From Agromyces aurantiacus (GTDB taxonomy: Bacteria; Actinomycetota; Actinomycetes; Actinomycetales; Microbacteriaceae): a DNA stretch of 64,000 nt. The stretch is taken from contig NZ_JAFBBW010000001.1 of the NCBI RefSeq assembly GCF_016907355.1, positions 2,666,001 to 2,730,000 on the forward strand, written 5' to 3'. The notes under the pieces were generated by a model, which was given only the letters and a program-made list of their open reading frames with translations, made no database searches and was not told the DNA's origin. Positions 47,863 through 56,400 of this stretch are shown in pieces. The position numbers and the translations under genes were made by a program. Numbering within the stretch: position 1 is the stretch's first letter; each line of letters begins with the position of its first letter.

Positions 47863-47910
47863 TGGTGATGCGTTCTTCCTCGTGACGGGTGTGGCAGCCG
47901 ACGACGAACT

Positions 47911-47950
47911 CCGCGACGGGGAAGGCCGTCAGAACGAGGCCCCGTCGCGG
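47911..47950 (-). terminator. attenuator-like hairpin overlapping the leucine leader
   Basis: The minus-strand transcript has perfect 11-nt arms CCGCGACGGGG (47950-47940) and CCCCGTCGCGG (47921-47911) with an 18-nt loop. The 5' arm begins 2 nt after the four Leu codons of the leader peptide, so a ribosome stalled there would melt it. No U-tract follows, as is common in Actinobacteria. It could act as a terminator or hold the leuC ribosome site. Confidence 0.6.
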
Positions 47951-47979
47951 CGGAGAAGGAGGAGCCGGCCGCTGAGCAC
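47929..47979 (-). CDS. leucine leader peptide upstream of leuC
   Basis: A 16-codon frame from GTG (47979) to TGA (47929-47931) encodes MLSGRLLLLRRDGASF: five leucines, four consecutive (CTC CTC CTT CTC). A TAGCCT -10 box ends 6 nt before the GTG, so the transcript probably begins at the start codon (leaderless). The frame overlaps the 5' arm of a hairpin. This is the layout of a ribosome-mediated attenuator. Leader peptides of this kind are known before leucine genes in other actinobacteria; finding it before leuCD is from reading this sequence. Confidence 0.65.
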   Translation of the reverse strand: MLSGRLLLLRRDGASF

Positions 47980-47985
47980 GTGGCA

Positions 47986-47991
47986 AGGCTA
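47986..47991 (-). promoter_or_regulatory. -10 box of the leuC leader transcript
   Basis: TAGCCT reads from 47991 to 47986 on the minus strand, with the leader GTG 6 nt downstream. The -35 region has no clear consensus. Confidence 0.5.
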
Positions 47992-48040
47992 CCATCCCCT
48001 CGCGGGGTGCCCGTTCCGGCGCCGTCACGGACCCGCGCGG

Positions 48041-48787
48041 TCAGGATCCGGTGCCCGGCACCAGGTCGACGAGGAAGGCCACGTCGCCGAGGAGGAGGAC
48101 GGCGTCGAGCGGGACCGGCGTCGGTGCGCCCGGGCGCAACTCGATCGCGTCGCCGCCCTCGGGCCAGATGCGCACGCCGTTGGTCGAGCGCAGGTCGGTG
48201 ACGAGCAGGCGGTCGCCCTCGACCTCGAGCAGCGCGTGGGTCTTCGACATCGACCGGGCCGGGTCGGGCACGGCGACGGGCGTGCCACCGCCGTGCACCG
48301 CACTGGGGAGGGGATCGCGTCCGACGACCGCGCGCGAGCGCACCGTGAACTCGACGCCGTCGGCGGTCCGCAACCGCCACGCACGGGCGGAGTCGGCGGA
48401 CGGCGGAACCGGGCCGGACGGGTCCGGACCGGCGATCCGCGCCGGCGCGAACGCGGGTGGCCGCGCGCCGGCGCCGGAGACCGGCGCGACCGGGGCGACC
48501 GGAGGGAACGAGGGAGCGGGTGCGGCCGCGCTGCGCTCGGCCGGAGGCGGCTCGTCCGGGGGCGCCGCCGGCGGCGCGGGCGGCCCGGGCGGCAACGGCA
48601 GCGCCGACGGCACGGCCGATGGGGGCGGCGCGATCCGATCGACCGCGGGCGGCACCGAGCCGACCGGGCGGAAGGCGGGCAGCCGCCGGCTCGCCCGCAC
48701 CGTGCCGTCGGGCGTCTCGCCCGCCTCGGGCTCGGGCTCGTCGGGGACGAGCCCCGGCGGGGGCACGATGAAGTCGGGCTCGCTCAC
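48041..48787 (-). CDS. FHA-domain protein (envelope locus)
   Basis: A 248-residue protein: a Pro/Ala-rich disordered N-terminal half, then a phosphothreonine-binding FHA domain (about 145-245) with the core residues in VVGRDPLPS, the SMSKTHALLE motif and the RSTNGVRI turn. It should read threonine phosphorylation, plausibly by the kinase encoded at 59633-61336. Nine nt downstream of the second transglutaminase-like gene, it ends that operon. Confidence 0.88.
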   Translation of the reverse strand: MSEPDFIVPPPGLVPDEPEPEAGETPDGTVRASRRLPAFRPVGSVPPAVDRIAPPPSAVPSALPLPPGPPAPPAAPPDEPPPAERSAAAPAPSFPPVAPVAPVSGAGARPPAFAPARIAGPDPSGPVPPSADSARAWRLRTADGVEFTVRSRAVVGRDPLPSAVHGGGTPVAVPDPARSMSKTHALLEVEGDRLLVTDLRSTNGVRIWPEGGDAIELRPGAPTPVPLDAVLLLGDVAFLVDLVPGTGS

Positions 48788-48796
48788 GCCCCCACC

Positions 48797-51100
48797 TTAA
48801 CCGTCGCGTCGCCGCCGCCGCAGCCGGTACCGCGACACGAGGCGCCGCAGTCGGCCGCCGGCCGCCGACACCGCCGCGGCCGCGGCATCCGCCTCGGACC
48901 ACCGGCGCTCGATCGAGGTCGGGGCGACGTCGCCGCCGCCGAACACATCGCGATCGACCGTCGCCGCGAGCGTCACGAGCCGCACGCCGTCCTCACCGGT
49001 GCGCACGCCCGCGAGCCCCTGCTCGTCGAGCTGACGCTCGAGGGTGCGCGCGGTCTGCAGGCGTGAGGCGCGCTCGGGCGGCTCGAAGCCGAGCTCGGCG
49101 AAGCGGTCGACCAGCTCCTCCCAGGCTCCGGCCGCCTGCCGGTCGCCGGCACCGCGGCGACGGATGGCGCGACGCCGTCGCTTCGCGAGCGCGACGACGA
49201 GCATCGGCAGCAGCAGGATCGCGGCCGGGATGCCCACGCCGGCGATGATCGCCCACGCCCACGCCGGCAGCTGGAACGGGCGATCGCGGTCCTGGTCGTC
49301 GGTGTCGTCGATCTCGACGGTGGTGAGCAGCTCGTCCTCCGCCTGCTCGGCGCGCGGCGGCTGCCGCACCTGCGGCTGCGGCTCCGACTTCGGCTTCGGG
49401 GTCTGCTCCTGTGGCACGTCGACGTTGTCGGGCGTGGGCCGGAAGGCGACCCATCCGACGCCCTCGAACGGCACCTCGACCCACGCCGTGACATCGGAGC
49501 CGAGCACCTCGACCTCGTCGGCGCCCTCGGCGACCTCGGGGGCATAGCCCATGACGACGCGGGACGGATAGCCGAGGTGCCGGGCCATCAGCGCCATGGC
49601 CGCGGCGTACTGCTCGGCGTCTCCGACCATCTGCGTGCGCGTGAACAGCTCGATGAGCCGGTCGGCGCCGTGCCCGGCGCGTGAGGGCACCGCGTCGCTC
49701 GCGAGGCCGTGACTGAGGAACCCGTTCGTCTTCAGCGCCCGCTCGATCGCGCGCAGCTGCTCGATCGGGCTGGCGGCCTCGCCCGCGTACTCGTCGGCCT
49801 TCGCCGCGACCACGTCGGGCAGGTTCTCGACGATCGGCAGCGGCAGCTGGGCCACAGGCACGTCGGCGAGCGCCTGGTCGTCGGGCTCGCGCTGGGTCCG
49901 CGACTCGAGGCGGTACCGCGTGCCCTCGGCCGCGCCGCTCGTGAGCACCGCGGTGCCGGCGGCCGCGTTGTAGCGCACGTCGCCGGCGCGCTCCGCGGAG
50001 CCCGCGTCGAGCAGCTCGAGGCGCGAGCCGTAGCCGACGGTCGGCAGCCACACGTCGTCGTAGGCGAGCATGTCGACCTCGATCGAACGCGCGCTGCCGA
50101 GGTCGGCGAGCTCGGGTTCGGGCAGGGTCGTGCCGACGATCGCGTAGCCGCCGTCCTCGGCGGCCTGCTCCGGACCGGCGACGTTCCACAGTCGCCCGGT
50201 GTACGAGTCCATCGCGGCGAGCCGCACGGTGTCGCCCGGCTCGAGCCCCGATACCGTGAACAACGGCTCCTCGGCGAGGTCCTTCGTGTACTGCCGGAAC
50301 CCCGCGAGCGGGCTCGGGAACTCGAGCGGATCGAACGGCGGCACGACCTCGTCGCGGAGCACGAACCGGTCGGGCGCGATGGGGGCGACCGCGAGGCCCG
50401 CGACGGCGCCGATCGCGACCGCGCCGGCCACGACGGTCGCCGAGCCCGTGAGCCTGCGGCGTCGCAGGCGCGCCGCGCCGTCCCCCGCCGTCTCGACCTG
50501 CGCGCCGCGGCGCCACGCGATCCAGGACAGGGCGATCGCGGCGAAGGCCACGCCGCGCACGGCCGCGAGGAATGCCTCGTCGGTGCCGAGCAGGATGCCC
50601 GAGAGGAAGAGCAGCACTGGGCCGATGAGCAGCACGGCCGCGCGCAGCGGTGTACGCCGCACGGCCAGCCAACGCAGCACGAGCCGTCCGCCCACGAGCG
50701 AGACGACGCTCGCCGCCGCGTACGGCACGGCGCCCACGTACGCCGGCGCCTCGACCGGTGCCGAGATCGTCAGGATGTCGGCCCAGCCGTGCACGGCGCC
50801 GATGGCGAGCCCGGCGAGCGACGTGAGGCTCGGCAGGACCCCGAAGAGCGCCGCCTCGGGCATGACGAACGGCGTACCGACGACGAAGTACAGCGCGATG
50901 CCGAGCAGGACCGTGACGAGCACGCCCAGCCGCCACAGCGTGCCGAGCACGGCGGCGAGCGTGCCGACGGCGAGCCCCGCGATCGCGGCGAGCAGGAAGT
51001 CGAACCCGCCGAAGCTCGTCTCGTAGCCCGCGATCGCGAGCAGCGACAGCAGTGAGAGCACGCCGAGGTCGGCCACGGCGGCACGGGGGATCCGCGTCAC
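48797..51100 (-). CDS. transglutaminase-fold membrane protein lacking catalytic residues
   Basis: A 767-residue TgpA-like protein: about six N-terminal TM helices, a large extracytoplasmic region, a TM near 615-640 and a cytoplasmic tail. The transglutaminase fold is recognisable (YAAAMALMARHLGYPSRVVMGY and TAWVEVPFEGVGWVAFRPTP). By alignment with the intact copy at 30873-33224, the catalytic Cys is Ala (in VGDAEQY near 494), the His is Thr (DVTAW near 538) and the acidic residue is Arg. It is probably a non-enzymatic scaffold or binding protein. GTG at 51100, overlapping the DUF58 stop by 4 nt. Confidence 0.88.
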   Translation of the reverse strand: MTRIPRAAVADLGVLSLLSLLAIAGYETSFGGFDFLLAAIAGLAVGTLAAVLGTLWRLGVLVTVLLGIALYFVVGTPFVMPEAALFGVLPSLTSLAGLAIGAVHGWADILTISAPVEAPAYVGAVPYAAASVVSLVGGRLVLRWLAVRRTPLRAAVLLIGPVLLFLSGILLGTDEAFLAAVRGVAFAAIALSWIAWRRGAQVETAGDGAARLRRRRLTGSATVVAGAVAIGAVAGLAVAPIAPDRFVLRDEVVPPFDPLEFPSPLAGFRQYTKDLAEEPLFTVSGLEPGDTVRLAAMDSYTGRLWNVAGPEQAAEDGGYAIVGTTLPEPELADLGSARSIEVDMLAYDDVWLPTVGYGSRLELLDAGSAERAGDVRYNAAAGTAVLTSGAAEGTRYRLESRTQREPDDQALADVPVAQLPLPIVENLPDVVAAKADEYAGEAASPIEQLRAIERALKTNGFLSHGLASDAVPSRAGHGADRLIELFTRTQMVGDAEQYAAAMALMARHLGYPSRVVMGYAPEVAEGADEVEVLGSDVTAWVEVPFEGVGWVAFRPTPDNVDVPQEQTPKPKSEPQPQVRQPPRAEQAEDELLTTVEIDDTDDQDRDRPFQLPAWAWAIIAGVGIPAAILLLPMLVVALAKRRRRAIRRRGAGDRQAAGAWEELVDRFAELGFEPPERASRLQTARTLERQLDEQGLAGVRTGEDGVRLVTLAATVDRDVFGGGDVAPTSIERRWSEADAAAAAVSAAGGRLRRLVSRYRLRRRRRDG

Positions 51101-52440
51101 GGGCGCACCCTCCTCACGAGTCTGGGCAGCTCGTCGAGCGAGCCGACCGTGACGACGGTCGACTCCCCCACCCGGGTGATGCGCGACGCCGCTCCGAGCT
51201 CGGCCCGGAACACGATGACCTGCGTGTCGGAACCGAACACCGTCTCGACGGCGCGGAACTCGGCCAGCGGCGCACGCGAGCCGCCGACGACGATGAGCAC
51301 GCTCGGCACGGGCACCCGCTTGGCCGCCTCGCGCACGAGGTCGCGCACCGGCGCGGCGCCCTGCGCGAGCGACTCGATGCGGCTCGTGTCGTCGAGCAGC
51401 GCGGTGGGCGTCGCGGTGTTCAGCCGCAGCCGGTCGGTCGCGGTGGCGAGCCGCGTGGCGTCGCGGATGACCTGCACGCCGATCGACGCGAGCACCGACA
51501 CCGCGAGCTCGAACTCGTCGTCGGACGCGTAGTGCGCCGCGCTCGTGGCCTGCACGAGCAGCAGCTGCGAGCGGCGCGTCTCCTCGTACTGCCGCACCAT
51601 CAACTGCCCGGTGCGCGCCGACGTGCGCCAGTGCACGTTGCGCAGCGCGTCGCCCGGCTCGTACGCGCGGAGCGCGTGGAAGGAGATGTCGTTGTTCGTG
51701 ATGGTCTTCGTGACCTCGCCCTCGAGGTCGCGCACGAGGCCCGCCGCCGAGGGACGCAGCCGCGCCGTCACGGGGTGCACGAACAGCTCCACGGGCTCGG
51801 TCCAGCGCACCTCGCGGCGCAGCAGCCCGAGCTGGTCGCCGCGCACGGATGCCGCAGGCCCGGCGACGATCACGGCGCGCCGCTGCGTCGGCACCGCGAA
51901 GAGCTCCTCGTGCTCGCCGCCCGCGGGGATCGACGGGATCACGAACTCGGCGAGCCCCCGGCCGACCGGGAGCTCCAGCTGCGACGGCACGGATGCCGCG
52001 TCGGCGACGTTGTGCACGACGAGCCGGCCGAGCGCCCGCTCGCCCGCCACGACGCGGCGCGGCTGCAGCTCGATCTCGACGCGGTACCGCATACGCCCGA
52101 ACACGAACGGGACGGCGACGAGCAGCGCGGCGAGCAGGGTCGCCCCGACGAAGGCGAGCTCGATCCAGCCGAGGCCCCACGCCAGCGCGAGCGCCACGGC
52201 CGAGCCGGCGAGCACGAGCCATCCGACCGGCGAGATCACTCCCGTCACCGGCGCGGTGAACGCGGCCACGGCCGCACCCGCCCGGCGCAGGCGTGCGCCA
52301 CCCGAGCCGGCGGATGCCGCGATCGAGCGTCGCACGGAGCGCAGCGCGAGGCGCGCCTGCGACGGCGCCGCCGCGGGCGACGGGGTGGGCGGTCGGCTCG
52401 CCGGGGCGGGCGCGCCGGGCGCCTCGGTCTCGAGCGTCAT
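51097..52440 (-). CDS. DUF58 domain protein (second copy)
   Basis: A 447-residue protein with two TM helices (about 68-110) and the DUF58 signature DALRNVHWRTSARTGQLMVR near 265-285. The Pro/Ala-rich N-terminus of about 60 residues is probably cytoplasmic. It overlaps moxR and the transglutaminase-like gene by 4 nt each, so all three are translationally coupled. Likely the partner of the adjacent MoxR ATPase; substrate unknown. Confidence 0.9.
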   Translation of the reverse strand: MTLETEAPGAPAPASRPPTPSPAAAPSQARLALRSVRRSIAASAGSGGARLRRAGAAVAAFTAPVTGVISPVGWLVLAGSAVALALAWGLGWIELAFVGATLLAALLVAVPFVFGRMRYRVEIELQPRRVVAGERALGRLVVHNVADAASVPSQLELPVGRGLAEFVIPSIPAGGEHEELFAVPTQRRAVIVAGPAASVRGDQLGLLRREVRWTEPVELFVHPVTARLRPSAAGLVRDLEGEVTKTITNNDISFHALRAYEPGDALRNVHWRTSARTGQLMVRQYEETRRSQLLLVQATSAAHYASDDEFELAVSVLASIGVQVIRDATRLATATDRLRLNTATPTALLDDTSRIESLAQGAAPVRDLVREAAKRVPVPSVLIVVGGSRAPLAEFRAVETVFGSDTQVIVFRAELGAASRITRVGESTVVTVGSLDELPRLVRRVRP

Positions 52441-53405
52441 GCCGCCCGGTACGCCGGCGGCGCGATCTCGACGAGGACCTTGCCGACGATCTCCTCGGCG
52501 GTCACCCCCGCGAACTCCGACTCGGGGTCGACGATGATGCGGTGCGCGAGCACCGGCACCGCGAGCTCGCGCACGTCGTCGGGCGTGACGTAGGTGCGGC
52601 CGCGCGAGATCGCCCAGGTCTTCGCGGCGCGCGCGAGGGCGAGCGCGCCGCGCATGCTGACCCCGAGCGCCGAGTCGCGGTGGTCGCGCGTCGCGGAGAC
52701 GATCTGGTTGAGGTACGAGAGCACCGCGGCATCCACGTGCACCTCGGCGGCGAGCCGCGCCATGGTCGTCACCGAGCTCGAGGCGATGATCGGCGAGACC
52801 TTCGAGGCGCGCGCCCGGTTCGCCGAGTCGAGCAGCAGCGTGACGGCCGTGTCGTGGTCGGGGTAGCCGAGCGAGGTCTTCACGAGGAACCGGTCGAGCT
52901 GCGCCTCGGGCAGCGAGTAGGTGCCGGCCTGCTCGACCGGGTTCTGCGTCGCGATGACCATGAACGGGCTGCCGACCTCGTAGCTCACGCCGTCGACCGT
53001 GACGCGGCCCTCCTCCATGACCTCGAGCAGCGCCGACTGGGTCTTCGGGCTCGCGCGGTTGATCTCGTCGGCGAGCACGATCGAGGCGAAGATCGGCCCG
53101 CGGTGGAACTCGAACTGGCCCTTGCCCTGGTCGTAGATCGTCACGCCCGTGACATCCGAGGGCAGCAGGTCGGGGGTGAACTGGATTCGCGAGTGCGTGC
53201 CGTCGAGCGTGTTCGCCAGGGCCTTCGCGAGCACCGTCTTGCCCGTGCCGGGGAAGTCCTCGAGCAGCACGTGCCCCTCGGAGAGCATCGCGGTCACGAC
53301 GAGCTCGATGATCTCGCGCTTGCCGAGGATCGCGCGGTCGACGTTGTCGACGAGCTTCGAGAAGGCGTCCTGGAACCAGAGGGCCTGGTCTTGCGTCACG
53401 GTCAT
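52437..53405 (-). CDS. MoxR-family AAA+ ATPase (second copy)
   Basis: A 322-residue ATPase: Walker A DFPGTGKTVLAKALAN near 57, Walker B ADEINRASPKTQSALLEVMEE, sensor 1 ATQNPVEQAGTYSLPEAQLD and the lid helix. It follows the giant surface-protein gene by 49 nt and precedes DUF58. The tight coupling to DUF58 suggests a dedicated remodelling pair for this envelope locus, distinct from the first pair at 33-35.6 kb. Confidence 0.93.
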   Translation of the reverse strand: MTVTQDQALWFQDAFSKLVDNVDRAILGKREIIELVVTAMLSEGHVLLEDFPGTGKTVLAKALANTLDGTHSRIQFTPDLLPSDVTGVTIYDQGKGQFEFHRGPIFASIVLADEINRASPKTQSALLEVMEEGRVTVDGVSYEVGSPFMVIATQNPVEQAGTYSLPEAQLDRFLVKTSLGYPDHDTAVTLLLDSANRARASKVSPIIASSSVTTMARLAAEVHVDAAVLSYLNQIVSATRDHRDSALGVSMRGALALARAAKTWAISRGRTYVTPDDVRELAVPVLAHRIIVDPESEFAGVTAEEIVGKVLVEIAPPAYRAA

Positions 53406-53454
53406 GCTCGGGTCTTCTTCCTTCTGTATCTGGTCGTCTCGAGGCGGGGTCGGC

Positions 53455-56400
53455 TCACCAGTTGTTGCTCCGGATGCCGTCGATGACCACCCACGCGTCG
53501 GGGTTGCCGCACCACGAGTCGGGGAACTTCCCGGAGTAGCTGCCGGTGCCGTTGCGCACGTCGATGCGGATGTTCGTCGAGAGTCGCGTGCCGCTGCAGT
53601 AGGCGTAGCCCGAGGCGACGCCGTCGGGGAAGCCGCTCACGGTGACGTCGTAGTGCCAGCAGGTGCCGTTGCAGTAGCCGTACGGCCCGTTGTAGTAGCC
53701 GAGCGTGTCGCCCTTCTTGAGGGTGACCACCTTCGGCGGGTTGCTGACGCCGACCGAGTCGGAGGCGAAGTCGCCCGTGCCGCCGCCGTTCTTGTTCACG
53801 GCGCGGACGTCGACCCGGTGCGTCCCCGCGCCGACGCTGCCGAACGACGTCGACGTGCCGCTCACGGCCTTCCACCCGCCGCTGTCGATGCGCGCCTCGT
53901 AGGTCACGCCGCCGCCGCCCGTGTCGGACGGCGCGTTCCACGTCACGTCGATGCGCGTCGGCGCGTATCCCGCCGCGGTGGCCTTCACGTCGCGCGGCGC
54001 GCTCGGCACGCCGTAGGGAGTGCGCGAGGCCGACGGGCTCGACCACTCGCCCCAGCCGATGGCGTTCTGCGCGCGGACCTGGAAGTCGTAGGCGGTGCCG
54101 TTCGTCAGCGGCGCGAACCGCTGGTTCGTGCCGGCGCCGTCGGCCGCGAACGAGGCGGTCTGCCCGTTGTACTCGACCTGGTACCCGGTGATCGGCGAGT
54201 TGTTGTTCGCGGGCGCGGCCCATCGGATGGTGATGGCGCTGTCGCCGGACGAGACGATCTCGGGAGCTGCGGGCTTGTCGGGCTCGTCGCGTACGACGAC
54301 GGTGATGCGTCCCTGCGTCTCGCGGGCCGGGTCTTTCGTGCCGTCCTGGATGCGGTAGACCACGCTGAGCGTGCCCGTGAACGCGGCACCCGTCCGAACC
54401 GTGACGTCGGACTCGGTGTGGCTCGCCGTGGCCTCGGCGCCGACGCTCTGCTGGTCGATCTGCGCGTCGACCACGCGGAGCGGGGCGTCGGGCGCGAACG
54501 GGTTGAAGTCGTTCGCGAGCACGTCGAAGGTCTGGACGTCGCCGCGCTGCATCTCGTACGGCCCGTCGTCGTTGGCCTGCGGCAGCGCGCGCGTCGACGA
54601 GACGACCTTCACGTCGACGTACCCGGGAACGGTGAACTCGTTGAAGACGACGTCGAACGCGATGCGCACCTGCGTGCCCGGCTGCACGCCCAGCGGTGCG
54701 GACACCCGCAGCACCGAGCCCTCCACGATCTCGGCGCGCACGTCGGCCGTGGCGCCGCTGAGGTTGCGGTACTCGACGCGCTGGATGTTGTCGGGGTTCG
54801 GCTGGTCGGTCGAGGAGCGCAGGTCGACCTCGAGCGGTGCCTCGCCCGCCTCGATCGTCTCGCTCCGCGGCGTGAACGTCGGCGGCACGTCGTTGAAGTT
54901 CGGATCGCCCACGGTGATGGGGATCGTCAGGATCGCGGTGCGGCCGACGGGATCGTCGGCGCTCTTCCCGTCGGTGACCTCGAACGTGACGGATGCCGCG
55001 CCGCGGTAGTCGGTCGCGGGCACGAACTGGAGTGCCGTGCCGCTGACGAACGGCGCCTCCCCGGAGTTCGTGGCGGTTGCCGAGAGGATGAGGGCGGGGT
55101 TGCCGGACGGCACCACGACGAGGTCGTCGACGTTCCAGCTGATCCGGCCGTTCATGGGCACGATGACCTCGCCGAGGTCCTTCAGGTACGGCGCCGGGAA
55201 CTTCGCCTTCTCCTCGGCGAGCAGCTCCTCGGGCGTCTTCGGACGCTGGGTCTCCTCGACCGTGTCGTCGCCGGATGGCACGGCGGGCACGATCACGAAC
55301 GCCATCGCCGAGAGGTCGTCGAGTTCGTTGGTGAGCCGGTAGGCGACGGCATAGCGCTCGCGCCCCGGCGTGACCGTGATGGTGCCGTCGGAGGCGACCT
55401 CGGCCCGGCCGGCGTTCGGCCCCTCGACGGTGACCGCGAGATCCTCCACGAGCCCGCCGGGGTTCGTCGCGTCGGCGAGCGGATCGACCGTGACGGGCGC
55501 GCCGTCGACGACCTGCTCGGGCTCGATCACCTGGTCCTCGGCGGTCGGCGGGTCGATGACCGCATCCTCGGTCACCGCGACCTGCAGGAAGGCGGTGTCG
55601 GCGCCGCCGTGGCCGTTCGAGATCTCGTATCGGATCGTGTACGCGGCTTCCTGCTGGGGCGCCGTGACGACCACGCGCCGGCGATCGCGGATCTCGGCGT
55701 CGATGCCGTCGTCGACCTCGGGGAGGTCGGCGACGTGCAGTCGGTACCCGCTCGGGTCGGAGTCGTTCAGCAGCACCTCGACCGACGCCGTGCGACCCGG
55801 CTTCATCTCGATCGCGTCGTCGACGGCCTTCGGCGGCAGCTGCACCTCGGGCCGCGGGATGACGCCGATGCGGATGGCGCCCTCGGCCGTCGCGCCGAAC
55901 GTGTCGCGCACCTCGTACGTGAGCTCGTCGGTCCCGGCCGAGCCGGCGAACGCCTCGTAGGTCAGCGACGTGCTCGTCCGCTCGATCACCCGGCCGAGTT
56001 CGGGCGCGACGGCGATGCCCGTGAGCGTGACGGAGTCGCCGTCGGGGTCGAGCTGGTCGAGCGGCACGTCGATCGTCACCGCGGAGCCCGCGAAGGTGCG
56101 CGAGGTGAGCGGGGTGGGCAGGGGCGCGCGGTTCTCCCCGGCGTCCTTCGCGACGACGGTGAAGCGGACGGCGGCGCGCGCCGTCTGCTCGAACTCGTCG
56201 CCGATCGTGTACACGGCGCTGTAGACGCCGGCCTTCTCGGGCGCCTGGAACCGCACGGCGTCGCCGTCGACGAACGCGAGGCCGTCGGGCGCGTCGACCT
56301 CGACGAGCTCGGGCTGCACGTGGAGCGTCGCGGCATCCGGGTGGTAGTCGTTCTCGAGCACCGGCACGGTCACGATGTCGCCCGCGCGCACGATCGCCCC

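Noticed and set aside
47843..48028. A 61-codon minus-strand frame covering the leuC leader region
   Set aside because: It overlaps the leuC start in another frame and has no Leu enrichment; the 16-codon frame with LLLL and a matching -10 box explains the region better.
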